Assembly (NCBI RefSeq): GCF_004122105.1
Contig: NZ_SBKN01000010.1
Span: forward strand, 24,515 to 88,514
Origin: Flavobacterium stagni
GTDB taxonomy: Bacteria > Bacteroidota > Bacteroidia > Flavobacteriales > Flavobacteriaceae
Reading direction: 5' to 3'
Length of the DNA: 64,000 nt
A program made the translations under genes and the position numbers. Below the pieces are notes generated by a model, which did no database searches, was not told the DNA's origin, and saw nothing but the letters and a program-made list of their open reading frames with translations. Within the stretch, counting starts at the first letter, position 1. The number at the start of each line of letters is the position of its first letter. Positions 9,201 to 17,128 of the stretch are shown piece after piece.

Positions 9201-9451
9201 TAGTAAAATCCGGGAGAAAAAGAACCCGACGCGGTGGATAAATAAACGAGCATCCCGTTTTGTGCTGCGGTAGGATTGACGGCTGGAAATGTTGTGATCC
9301 GCGGAATCAAAATACCGTCAGTATTTGCAGGGGTTGTAGCATTCGAAGGCACAATATCCAATTGGGCTTTGGGGTCGGTGGTGTTCACTCCTACTTGGGC
9401 TGGTACAATTTGGAGCACAAAAAAAAATACGAGTACGTAAATTCTTTTCAT
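6233..9451 (-). CDS. YadA-head-like surface fibre with C-terminal S74 intramolecular chaperone
   Basis: Secreted protein of 1072 residues; signal peptide MKRIYVLVFFFVLQIVPAQ. Residues about 180-290 are tandem 14-residue YadA-type head repeats of the form AFGxxTTASGNxST. Residues about 440-590 carry further Gly/Asn-rich repeats (YIGNLAGNANTSGDYN). Three near-identical 84-residue modules follow, each with GQLYIEQQGTGD. The C-terminus has SDRREKQDIQPL and HLGFIAQDLQEVVPEVV, typical of the S74 chaperone/peptidase first described in phage endosialidase, which helps trimerise a fibre and then cleaves itself off at its Ser-Asp. The product is likely a trimeric beta-helical fibre on the cell surface. 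It lacks a T9SS domain and a YadA beta-barrel, so its anchoring is unclear. The small secreted gene downstream is probably in the same operon. Confidence 0.85.
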   Translation of the reverse strand: MKRIYVLVFFFVLQIVPAQVGVNTTDPKAQLDIVPSNATTPANTDGILIPRITTFPAVNPTAAQNGMLVYLSTASGSFSPGFYYWDNAATVWQPIAGTKVGTLDQAYDFGGAGLGKTITADAGALTINGTDGLISTGVYSSGTNLANATGVRMFWYPKKIAFRAGITDTDQWDNINVGDNSTAFGYNSIASGFNTFAFGQGTTASGNSATAFGSFTTASGNTSTAFGASTTASGLLSTAFGAGSTASGSRSFAFGLQNTASADSSTAFGQMSTASGYAATAWGIQNTAFSAGETVIGIGATTYTPTPVGNLSYNTTNATDRLFTIGNALDTNSNSIIDTAERSDAMVVLKNGNTGLGTATPATRLHVVGNLRLVDGNQAAGKVLTSDGNGTATWQSATSLAWGLSGNAGTNATTNFIGTTDNVDLVFKRNNTLAGLLGSSNTFFGLSAGTNSTGTSNTYIGNLAGNANTSGDYNTFLGRFSGANGSLGNASTYLGYAAGLNSSGNNNIAIGAFSGQNTSGRLNLFIGFSAGNVNTTGERNTLLGNDAEVGTSNLTNATALGNQAFVNTSNALVLGSINGVNGATASTSVGIGTTSPSRRLHVAETTTSTSNGQLYLEQQGTGDAFIQLGNTGTRHFSFGMDNLTDSFKLGTSPTTAAGVTTGTLMTVLATGEVGVGTTTPSRQFHIAENTASTTNGQLYIEQQGTGDAIIHLGNTGARHYSFGLDNITDSFKLGTSPTTAEGVTTGTLMTVLATGEVGVGTTTPSRQFHIAENSASTTNGQLYIEQQGTGDAIIHLGNTGARHYSFGLDTSADSFKIGTSATTATALTTGTLMTLLPTGEVGIGTTLPTEKLQVSGPAGLTVTRIANTSTVGTTSNVALDFFRSSAANTDWRIYNIGPNLTLGSSGDDLTTVNDLYQFLGARFMPMNDGTQSLGQAANRWNTLFATNGTINTSDRREKQDIQPLTYGLNQLMQLKPVTFKWKNQNIDNHSVHLGFIAQDLQEVVPEVVVDSQWSNASEGAPRVWEKAPLLGVNYAEVIPVLVKSIQEQQALINKQNELLQLLQQRIEQLENK
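6915..7670 (-). repeat. three 252-bp direct repeats inside the S74 fibre gene
   Basis: The segment starting GTGGTGCCTACTCC recurs at 7167 and 7419, with a more diverged copy at 6915, exactly 252 bp apart (84 codons). The two right-hand copies are nearly identical at the DNA level. This suggests recent duplication or ongoing homogenisation, and possible copy-number variation. Confidence 0.85.
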
Positions 9452-9715
9452 GGCTTAGGGTTTTGCTGATTTTGACTTAAAGGTATTCGTATATCCCAAA
9501 TGATCGAATTACTAATTGATGATTTGTCGTAAATATTGTATACTTGGATAAAAAATGATGAAGACTGGTGCAGGGAGTTCTTTTGCCACCAACATCGCAT
9601 TTTCTGCGACTTACAAGTAGATGCAGGTCGATTATAGTAAAAATGATACCACTGGTACAAAAAAAAGACGAACCTGTAAAAAATGTAGTATTTTTATGTA
9701 ATTGATTTTTCGTGT

Positions 9716-10453
9716 ATGATTCGTGTCCTCCTTATCGATGATGAACTTAGTGCTTTGAAAAGCATGCATTGGGAACTGACCAACTTTTGTCCTGAAGTAA
9801 CCATTTTGGGTAGTTTCACCCGTGCTGCAGAAGCCAAAAACTTTTTGGATCATCATACCGTGGATTGTGTTTTCTTGGATATAGAAATGCCCGAGATGGA
9901 TGGCTTTCAATTTTTGGATTCCCTGACCGAACGCAATTTTGCTGTGGTGATTACAACGGCTTATGATCAATATGCCATTAAAGCCATCAAGGAACGTGCT
10001 TTGGATTATTTGTTAAAACCGATTGATACGGATGATTTACAACAGTGTCTTCAGAAGATAAAACAATTCAAAGAGGAATTTACAGTACATGAGCGTTTGG
10101 AAAAAACCTTAGAACAACTCATTCATAAAAATCTTTCGACCAAGAAAATTAGTATTCCTTGTGATGGTAAATTGCTTTTTTTAAATGCCGATGATATACT
10201 GTATTGTGAAAGTGACGGAAACTATTGTACGGTATTTTTAGAGAATAAAGAAAAACTTTTTGTGACGCAAAAATTGAAATTTATGGAAGAGAAATTGGCT
10301 GATCATTATTTCTTCCGGATTCATAACTCCTATTTAATCAATTTGAACAAGGTGAAAGAATTTCATAAAAGTGAAGATTTTGTTGTTTTAACAAATCAGT
10401 GCAGGCTTCCTGTGTCACGGCAAAAGAAATCCACCTTTTTGAATCAAATGTAA
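9716..10453 (+). CDS. LytTR-family response regulator
   Basis: Response regulator of 245 residues. The receiver domain (1-120) has the acidic pair DD (8-9), the phospho-acceptor Asp55 in CVFLDIEMPEMDG, and the conserved Lys in YLLKPID (about 104). The C-terminal LytTR DNA-binding domain (about 140-240) shows ILYCESDGNYCTVFL and FFRIHNSYLINLNKV. It acts in the cytoplasm as transcription factor for the sensor kinase encoded next: its TAA stop shares one base with the kinase ATG, so translation is coupled. The start at ATG 9716 gives a normal-length receiver. Target genes cannot be told from the sequence. Confidence 0.93.
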   Translation: MIRVLLIDDELSALKSMHWELTNFCPEVTILGSFTRAAEAKNFLDHHTVDCVFLDIEMPEMDGFQFLDSLTERNFAVVITTAYDQYAIKAIKERALDYLLKPIDTDDLQQCLQKIKQFKEEFTVHERLEKTLEQLIHKNLSTKKISIPCDGKLLFLNADDILYCESDGNYCTVFLENKEKLFVTQKLKFMEEKLADHYFFRIHNSYLINLNKVKEFHKSEDFVVLTNQCRLPVSRQKKSTFLNQM

Positions 10454-11916
10454 TGATTACACAAAGTACCCTCTTTTATGTTTTATCCAGTTTGGTTACG
10501 GGAGGTGTAGCTATATATTTTCTATTGTGCTTATTGATTTATTTTCAATCCAAACAAAAGAGTTTTTTGTATTATGGATTGTATAATTTTTTCTTACTGA
10601 CCTATCTGATTACCAAAAGTCCTTTTCTTAGCAAGACTTTAATTCCATTTCTCAAAGCGCACGATTGGACCTCTTACAATTGGTACAGTCAGGTCGTTTA
10701 CAATTCCTTATTGTTTTTATTCTACCAGGCATTTTTGGATTTGGACCAACATTATCCACGGTTTAATCGGATACTTCATCGGTACTTAGTAATACAATTG
10801 AGTAGTGCAACGGTGTTGTTTTTATATACGTTGCTCACCGGAAATCACTGGATTTTCACCACCTATTTTATTTATGTATTTATTCCCATTGTTTCGGGTT
10901 TTGTGTTTTATGCTTTATACATCGCTTGGCGAATTCCGAATCGGTTGGGTTATTTTATCATTACTGGAGTAGTGTTATACAATGTATTTGCCTACTTTTC
11001 TTTGTATCAAAGTTTTCATCATTCAATAGCCACAGAACCGCTGAATTTCTTTTTCATTGCGATTCTTTTAGAATCCATCGTATTTATTTTGGGATTGGGG
11101 TATAAGGTCAAACTCATTTACCAAGATCGCTTGAATACACAACTAAAAATTATTGAGGAACAACGCGTCAACCAAGAACTTCGGACAAGCCATCAAAAAG
11201 TATTGGAAGCGGAGTTGGCTTCAAAAATAAACGACTTAAAAGAGGCGTTACAAAAATCAGAAGCAGAGAAAGTGACCACTTTACGTTTGCAATTTGAAAA
11301 TGAGGTTAACATTTTAAAACTGGAATCGCTTCGTAGTCAGATGAACCCCCATTTCATTTTTAATGCACTCAATTCGATTAAAGTGTATTTGATCGAAAAC
11401 AACAAGGAACAAGCGATTTATTATTTGAATAAATTTTCAAAGTTAATTCGCAAAATATTGGAGAGTTCGCGCAACGATAGCATCACTTTAACGGAAGAAT
11501 TAGAAATTATCGAATTGTATATGCGAATTGAAAACATTCGTTTTGACAATCAAATTGATTTTTCCATAACACAGGATGAAAAGGTGGGTTTACCTACCGT
11601 GAAAATTCCGAGTCTTTTACTACAGCCCTTCATTGAGAATGCCATTTGGCATGGTTTAATGTTGAAAGAAGGCGAAAAAAAGATTTCTATTCATGTGGGG
11701 GTTCAGGATAGTCGTGTGGTTTTGACCATTTCCGATAATGGAATTGGAAGGGAAAAAGCAAGGGAACATCGCGAGAAAAAATCCTTTAAAAAGGAATCGT
11801 TGGGATTGGAGTTTTCTCGTGAACGGCTTTCTTATTTTAACAAAAAAACAGAGAGCAATTATTCTTTCAACATTGAAGATTTGGAGGAAGGAACGAAAGT
11901 GGTGTTTTTGTTTTAG
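10453..11916 (+). CDS. LytS/YehU-type membrane histidine kinase
   Basis: Kinase of 487 residues from ATG 10453, which overlaps the regulator stop by one base; an earlier in-frame codon at 10399 would lie inside the regulator gene. The N-terminal half has about seven hydrophobic segments (residues 8-235), resembling a 7TM sensor. A coiled coil follows (240-290). The His_kinase domain has MNPHFIFNALNSIK with phospho-acceptor His300, then LLQPFIENAIWHG and SDNGIGREKA (427-434), the N and G1 boxes of the ATPase. It signals to the LytTR regulator upstream. The ligand is unknown. Confidence 0.92.
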   Translation: MITQSTLFYVLSSLVTGGVAIYFLLCLLIYFQSKQKSFLYYGLYNFFLLTYLITKSPFLSKTLIPFLKAHDWTSYNWYSQVVYNSLLFLFYQAFLDLDQHYPRFNRILHRYLVIQLSSATVLFLYTLLTGNHWIFTTYFIYVFIPIVSGFVFYALYIAWRIPNRLGYFIITGVVLYNVFAYFSLYQSFHHSIATEPLNFFFIAILLESIVFILGLGYKVKLIYQDRLNTQLKIIEEQRVNQELRTSHQKVLEAELASKINDLKEALQKSEAEKVTTLRLQFENEVNILKLESLRSQMNPHFIFNALNSIKVYLIENNKEQAIYYLNKFSKLIRKILESSRNDSITLTEELEIIELYMRIENIRFDNQIDFSITQDEKVGLPTVKIPSLLLQPFIENAIWHGLMLKEGEKKISIHVGVQDSRVVLTISDNGIGREKAREHREKKSFKKESLGLEFSRERLSYFNKKTESNYSFNIEDLEEGTKVVFLF

Positions 11917-12129
11917 GGTTCAGGTTTAAAGTTTCAGGTTTAAAGTTTCAGGTTTCAGGTTTCAGGTTTCAAGTTGGATACGAGTGAATTCACGTTATGG
12001 AAACTCAGTAGCTCAGCAGCTTAGTAGCTCAGCGTCTTTTTTAACACTCCCTACTTCATGTATCCCAAAAACATTTTGTAACTTTATATCAACAATAGCT
12101 GCACTCTACGCCATTTAAATACCCTAACT
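11917..12129. repeat. intergenic GTTTCAG and AGCTCAG word repeats
   Basis: Positions 11923-11973 are runs of GGTTTCA/GGTTTAAAGTTTCA words. Positions 12003-12035 are runs of GCTCAGTA/GCTTAGTA. No gene is seen. A weak promoter-like TAACTTTA lies at about 12079, ahead of the GAF gene. Confidence 0.7.
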
Positions 12130-13224
12130 ATGCATGAAGCGAAACGTTTACAGGAATTGTTCAATTACCAAATATTGGACACTAAGCCCGAGCAGGCTTT
12201 GGATGATATTGCCGAAATTGCCTCTTTGGTATGCGATACACCGATATCACTAATTACGATGGTGGATGATTCTCGATCTTGGCATAAATCGATTTATGGT
12301 CTTGACTTAAAAGAAGTGAATCGATCGGATTCTTTTTGCCAGCATATGCTTTACAATACGGAGGATTTGATGATTGTTGAAGATGCGTTATTGGATCAAA
12401 AGTTTGCCAATAATCCCTATGTACTTCAGGAAAACGGGGTTCGGTTTTATGCAGGCGCCCCATTGGTGACTCCCAAAGGTTATGTATTGGGTTCGCTCTG
12501 TGTGGTAGATACAAAGCCCCGAAAGTTGCATGCCCGTCAGCTTCAAGCCTTAAAACTGCTTTCGCGAAAAGCGATGGACTATTTGAATTCGCGCAAATTA
12601 ATAGTTCTTCAAAACCAGTCTATTGCCAAACAATCGCACAAGATGAAACGCCTAACGGATTTATCGCCGGGGATGTTGTTTCAATACCGCAATACGGCCG
12701 ATGGCAAGGGTCATTTTGATTTCATCAGCGATGGTTTTTCCCTTTTATTTCCACATTTGCGCAATGAGCATGTGTACAGTAACCCCAATGCGTTATTGGC
12801 TTATATTCATCCTGATGATGTGGCCAATGTGAAAAAAAGTGTGGATTTGGCCATTACCCAAAAAACCAATTGGCATTTTATCTACCGTACTACCGATTTA
12901 ACGCATCGGGAGATTTGGCATATGGTGAAAGCCCGTATCGAAAAATCGGATGATGAAGAAACGATCTGGTATGGTTCTATTCAAGACATCACTTCGATTA
13001 TTACCAATGATAAAACGCTGGGTGATGTGTTGTTTGAACTTTCGCACCATTTGCGTAAACCGGTTGCCAATATCTTAGGCATTACCCAACAAATGCAACA
13101 AGAAAATCTAACTTTACCCGAGCTGCAGGAATACATCCAAATGATTGCCCAAAGTGCCGAAGAATTGGATTTGTTTATTCGGCAACAAAATTCGTATTTT
13201 AACGACCAAAAGAAATCCACTTAA
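12130..13224 (+). CDS. GAF-PAS protein ending in an isolated histidine-kinase H-box
   Basis: Cytoplasmic signalling protein of 364 residues. A GAF domain fills residues 1-155 (LFNYQILDTKPEQALDDI, then SFCQHML, GAPLVTPKG, LGSLCVVD). A PAS fold with PAC-like region spans about 175-290 (IHPDDVANVKKSVD). A HisKA-like helix follows with ELSHHLRKPVANILG (303-317), where His306 sits at the phospho-acceptor position. The chain then stops about 45 residues later, with no ATPase domain. It cannot autophosphorylate as a normal kinase; it could be a phosphotransfer or dimerisation partner, or a remnant. The start ATG fits the beginning of the GAF domain. Confidence 0.85.
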   Translation: MHEAKRLQELFNYQILDTKPEQALDDIAEIASLVCDTPISLITMVDDSRSWHKSIYGLDLKEVNRSDSFCQHMLYNTEDLMIVEDALLDQKFANNPYVLQENGVRFYAGAPLVTPKGYVLGSLCVVDTKPRKLHARQLQALKLLSRKAMDYLNSRKLIVLQNQSIAKQSHKMKRLTDLSPGMLFQYRNTADGKGHFDFISDGFSLLFPHLRNEHVYSNPNALLAYIHPDDVANVKKSVDLAITQKTNWHFIYRTTDLTHREIWHMVKARIEKSDDEETIWYGSIQDITSIITNDKTLGDVLFELSHHLRKPVANILGITQQMQQENLTLPELQEYIQMIAQSAEELDLFIRQQNSYFNDQKKST

Positions 13225-13239
13225 AAAGTCGACTGCTGT

Positions 13240-14817
13240 TTGGAACCATTACCGTTAATTGCCAAAATTCGCCTGTTATTTCCGCGCCTGTTGATGGGGC
13301 TGGTCATTTGTTCGGGATACTTAAGTATACTCCATGTTTTGTTTGTGATTCCGCACATCGGACTCATTTGGGAGGAGGATATTGTATTGTTTTTTATCCC
13401 GATGGTTTCGGCCTTGGTGTGGCTCTTTTTGATGCGGAATTCCTTTCGGTATTTCGAACGGGTGGGTCGCTATTCCTCACGAATGCTTGTGATTTATTCC
13501 TTTTTCTTTTTGCTCTTTGGCAATATGATGGTGCAACAATTGGTCCATCATCTGGCGGGCGAAAAGCATACGGTAGCGCGAACCAGTGCGATCACCTATT
13601 CCCCTTACTACGCCACGTATCTCATTAAAGATTGGAAAATTGACACCTCACAGGTTACGGATGTTCGCTCCTATTCCGTTACTGGAAGATTGGATACGGA
13701 TCTGAATCTACACATGACGGCTATTGTTCCGTTGGTGGACACTATACATCCTAAAGCGTCAAAGCAACACCGTATATGGTTGCTCCACTCCTATTCCGAA
13801 ACCCTTGCTAATGCGTACGACAGTGATGCGGCTAAGCAAAAGAAATTGGACCATCAATGTTCGATTTGGTTGCGCGAGGTAAAAACCAAAACATTTACGT
13901 TTACTTCCTTTCATCGTTTGGATAAGCATTACGAGCGGCAAACGTTTCAAAAAGTGGCAACGGGTTTGAAAGGGACTACTTCTCAACCTCTAATTCTACT
14001 TGAAGGGGCTGTCGATGCGGAAGGTGATTTTCTGTATGATGCTTTTTTCAGTGTGTTTCTTTTTATCTTATTTTTTGGGGCTATTGGATTTGCCTTATTG
14101 CAATCGGCACATCCCATTGCCTCTCATTTGCGTTATGGAATTGCCTTTGATGATTATTGTGCTGACTTGGATAATGCCAGCGGATGGATACCTGCCATCT
14201 TACCCAGGTACCGGTACCTACTTACGCCTTGGTTGATAGTGGGCAGTATTGGTCTCTTTATTTTCCGATTTGCGGGTGGGTTGCATTTTGGCTATTTTGA
14301 TACTGACGAATTAATTGCCATGGGGGCATTACTTCCCGAGACGTATAATTGGCGATTGTTGACGGCTCCTTTTATCGAATCGAGTATCATTAATCTTGGT
14401 TTTCAGGTCTTGTGTTGGTATTACTTAGGGCAATTGTTAGAGCCTGTTGTTCCTTGGAAAACGCGTTTGCGATTATTTATTTACAGTACTTTATTGAGTG
14501 GTTACCTGCATGCAGCTTGGAGTTCGGCACCTTGTTTTACCGGTGCTTTAGGCGGCACCATGGGTTGGTTTGGATTGTTAATCGCGTTATGGTACGACAC
14601 GGAATGGGATTATTGGGACAAGGAGCGGTATAAAATCACCTTTCGCTGGGTGATTGCTTTGTTCATTGCGGCTTTAGGTTGTGGAATAATGAGTGATGCT
14701 GATGATCTTGCGGCTTATGTCATCGTCTTTATTTTTGGAATGTTTTTTAAGACTGCCCGCAAGAAAACCCTTGTATTTCCTGACGTTCAAGAACAAGCCA
14801 GGCCTTCTTCCGAGTAG
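13240..14817 (+). CDS. rhomboid-like membrane protein lacking catalytic residues
   Basis: Membrane protein of about 525 residues. The frame opens at 13225 and the likely start is TTG 13240; the first ATG is at 13294. Two N-terminal hydrophobic pairs (about 15-105) are followed by a soluble region (115-260), one membrane segment (270-285), then a six-helix rhomboid-like domain (about 325-510). Landmarks are PFIESSIINLGFQ (377-389) and GALGGTMGWFG (435-445). In active rhomboids the latter reads GxSGx with the catalytic Ser; here the position is Leu437. The His/His/Asn of the other motif are Glu380, Asn385 and Gln389. It is therefore probably a pseudoprotease. It starts 15 bases after the GAF gene stop. 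Confidence 0.75.
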   Translation: MEPLPLIAKIRLLFPRLLMGLVICSGYLSILHVLFVIPHIGLIWEEDIVLFFIPMVSALVWLFLMRNSFRYFERVGRYSSRMLVIYSFFFLLFGNMMVQQLVHHLAGEKHTVARTSAITYSPYYATYLIKDWKIDTSQVTDVRSYSVTGRLDTDLNLHMTAIVPLVDTIHPKASKQHRIWLLHSYSETLANAYDSDAAKQKKLDHQCSIWLREVKTKTFTFTSFHRLDKHYERQTFQKVATGLKGTTSQPLILLEGAVDAEGDFLYDAFFSVFLFILFFGAIGFALLQSAHPIASHLRYGIAFDDYCADLDNASGWIPAILPRYRYLLTPWLIVGSIGLFIFRFAGGLHFGYFDTDELIAMGALLPETYNWRLLTAPFIESSIINLGFQVLCWYYLGQLLEPVVPWKTRLRLFIYSTLLSGYLHAAWSSAPCFTGALGGTMGWFGLLIALWYDTEWDYWDKERYKITFRWVIALFIAALGCGIMSDADDLAAYVIVFIFGMFFKTARKKTLVFPDVQEQARPSSE

Positions 14818-14818
14818 T

Positions 14819-14860
14819 CTATAGGAAAAATACCTAAAACAAATAGTGTTTTTCCTATAG
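14819..14860 (+). terminator. strong hairpin after the rhomboid-like gene
   Basis: CTATAGGAAAAA (14819-14830) pairs perfectly with TTTTTCCTATAG (14849-14860), extendable by three more pairs with one wobble. The A/T run lies within the stem, and no separate U tract follows. A terminator role is likely but not certain. Confidence 0.55.
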
Positions 14861-14933
14861 GATTAATTCGAAGTATACTGCATATTTGTTCTACAAAATA
14901 ACCCCAATTTATTAACTCTAAAACATTCAACTT

Positions 14934-15632
14934 ATGAACCAAGGTTTAGGCTCTACCAGCCATGTTGCAGCACCCGAAAACATTATTGTCATTGACGCCA
15001 ATTTAGTAGATAATGCATGGAAAATTGCCAACAGTGCGTATTTCGCTTCTAATTTACTTCCTTCACCCCATGTTGCCGATTATTTCATTATTGATTTGAA
15101 TTTGGTGAGTTCAACTGATCCAAAAGTGATTACGGGCTGGTTAAAGTTCAATGCTGCCTATTTCAGTTATGAAGACAGTAATAATTTCATTGCTTTGGGC
15201 CACGACTTAACCGATTTGATTTACCATACACAAATTGAAACGGCGATTACAGCGGGTCTTAGTTTTCAAATCAACGGATCGGATTTAGCGAATCTTTCCT
15301 CCTCATTTGACCGCAGTAATTACCCGCATTATTTTCAAGTGGAAACCAACGCCTTAGGGGTTCCCACTGGAATTACCGAAATAACGGATTACAATTGTGA
15401 AGCAAATTCTTTTTCTTTTCCCTTATTTAAAGCTATCTTTACCTTGTTTGGTATCGCCCCCACCGACCGTCGCAATGCAACGTTTAGTTTTGCCCAGATT
15501 GTGAGTCCGACCAACGTGACCAGTATCGGATTTAAGTTGGAGTATGGAACGAAGACGATGTATTATGATTTTTCAGGAGGTCAAACTCCACCATTAACAT
15601 CTACTATTTCTATAGCAAGACGATTGAAATGA
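14934..15632 (+). CDS. hypothetical protein, first gene of a signalling cluster
   Basis: Unrecognised protein of 232 residues. It has no signal peptide (MNQGLGSTSHVAAPENI) and no membrane segment. The sequence is rich in aromatic and Asn residues with alternating strand patterns, for example YFIIDLNLVSSTDPK and FKLEYGTKTMYYDF; a beta-sandwich is plausible. Its TGA stop overlaps the ATG of the next gene (ATGA), so it is translationally coupled to a multi-pass membrane protein and then to a NarL-type kinase and regulator. It may be a cytoplasmic effector of that system. This is inference. Confidence 0.6.
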   Translation: MNQGLGSTSHVAAPENIIVIDANLVDNAWKIANSAYFASNLLPSPHVADYFIIDLNLVSSTDPKVITGWLKFNAAYFSYEDSNNFIALGHDLTDLIYHTQIETAITAGLSFQINGSDLANLSSSFDRSNYPHYFQVETNALGVPTGITEITDYNCEANSFSFPLFKAIFTLFGIAPTDRRNATFSFAQIVSPTNVTSIGFKLEYGTKTMYYDFSGGQTPPLTSTISIARRLK

Positions 15633-16321
15633 CCTGTAACAATACATTTATTGCCTTTTTAAATCATTTACCTTTAATTGTATATTTTGAAGGGATAGTT
15701 TTCATACTATCCACCCTATTCATTCTTAAAAGTAAAAAGCATCACTATTTGTTTTTATCGATTCTACTGTTGTATATTTTTAATGAATTTACCACCTATT
15801 ATCTTCGGTTTATAGATCATAAAAAATATTTTTTTATTGACAATCTTATCATGATATCTACAATTTCACTATCTACTATATTGTGGTATATTCAAATAGG
15901 GAAATTAAATATTTTTAAAAGAAAAATACCCTGGATAATAGCGAGTTTCATAATAATTGTATCCTTATTAATTTACAAATTGGACTTGAAAAATGTTTCC
16001 TATGTTATTTTCCCCATTGGAAGTATTATCTATTTATTTATGTATTTTTTTACGTGTATTAAAAGATTAAAAAATGAAGATTTTGAATTTTTGTTCTCCA
16101 ATAATTTTATCCTTTTCAGCTCGCCTTTGTTTATGTTTTTTGGATTATCAATGATTTTTTCCTTTGTGAGTTGGGATCTTCAAGAGACGATACTGTTTGG
16201 AACAACTTTGATAGATATCGTTGCTACTTACATTAACTACATTACTTACAGTCTTTTTCTTTTATTTGCTTATAAAGAGTATAAATCCGCCAAACAAATT
16301 GAACAACTGCAAAATAATTAA
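15629..16321 (+). CDS. multi-pass membrane protein, putative sensor partner of the NarL-type kinase
   Basis: Protein of 230 residues, almost entirely hydrophobic, with about seven predicted membrane segments (near 15-32, 40-58, 70-86, 98-114, 122-142, 160-180, 190-212) separated by short Lys-rich loops such as LKSKKHH. It ends in a short cytoplasmic tail (YKEYKSAKQIEQLQNN). It overlaps the preceding gene by 4 bases and the kinase gene starts 6 bases after it, so it is probably the input module of that kinase, which has only one membrane helix. Its codon use is markedly more AT-rich than its neighbours. No family recognised. Confidence 0.65.
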   Translation: MTCNNTFIAFLNHLPLIVYFEGIVFILSTLFILKSKKHHYLFLSILLLYIFNEFTTYYLRFIDHKKYFFIDNLIMISTISLSTILWYIQIGKLNIFKRKIPWIIASFIIIVSLLIYKLDLKNVSYVIFPIGSIIYLFMYFFTCIKRLKNEDFEFLFSNNFILFSSPLFMFFGLSMIFSFVSWDLQETILFGTTLIDIVATYINYITYSLFLLFAYKEYKSAKQIEQLQNN

Positions 16322-16327
16322 ACTATT

Positions 16328-17095
16328 ATGCCCATTGAGTATTACAAAATCGCTTTAGGAATATTTGTTTGTTTGGTCTTTGTGAGTCTGACCACTCTAT
16401 TCAGTTATTTACTGGCCCGATTATACATCACCAAAGTAAAAAAACACGCCGAGGAGATGCATGCCAAAGACATGGAATACCAGACTACGTTAACCGAAAC
16501 GATCGTGGAAACCCAGGAGCAATTGTTGCAGAACATCTCAAGGGATTTACACGATGATGCGGGACAGCAGATTACGGCGTTAAATTTTCAAATTGAGAAT
16601 TATAAGCACGACCATCCCGAAGAGGTAGAACGGTTGAGTGTACTTTCGCAATCGTTAAACCATTTGTCGCAATCGGTGCGCAGCATCAGTCACTCGTTGA
16701 GCAGTCAGTTGGTGATGCAACAAGACTTAGGGAAAGCGATTCGCAACGAACTCGAACGTCTGCAAAAAAACAGTCGGATCCAATTTGGTATTGCCGTTAG
16801 TGATGCTCCACTCCTATTAAAAGACGATGAAAAATTAATTATCTATCGTATTTTTCAAGAGTCGCTGAACAATTGTTTGAAGCATGCACGGGCGAAAAAT
16901 ATCAATATCGAACTATTGGCTTCGCCCAAATTTAAATTATCAATAAAGGATGACGGAAAAGGATTTGATTTGAATGAAAAATCATTATCTTTAGGAATGA
17001 TCACCATGAAACGTAGAGCCGAGTTAATCGGCTGTACGTTACAGATTGCCTCCCAACCGGGACAAGGCACCCAATTGGTCTTGTCTCGCAATTAG
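16328..17095 (+). CDS. NarL/NreB-type sensor histidine kinase
   Basis: Kinase of 255 residues. One membrane segment (about 8-30), a short coiled coil (35-65), then a HisKA_3 dimerisation helix with ISRDLHDDAGQQ and phospho-acceptor His75, and an HATPase_c domain with FQESLNNCLKHA (N box), IKDDGKGFDL (G1 box) and LGMITMKRRAE (G2 box). No extracellular sensor domain is present, so the preceding multi-pass protein may provide the signal. The cognate regulator starts 33 bases downstream. Confidence 0.92.
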   Translation: MPIEYYKIALGIFVCLVFVSLTTLFSYLLARLYITKVKKHAEEMHAKDMEYQTTLTETIVETQEQLLQNISRDLHDDAGQQITALNFQIENYKHDHPEEVERLSVLSQSLNHLSQSVRSISHSLSSQLVMQQDLGKAIRNELERLQKNSRIQFGIAVSDAPLLLKDDEKLIIYRIFQESLNNCLKHARAKNINIELLASPKFKLSIKDDGKGFDLNEKSLSLGMITMKRRAELIGCTLQIASQPGQGTQLVLSRN

Positions 17096-17128
17096 AACAA
17101 AAACAACACGTAATAAAACCCTAGTACC

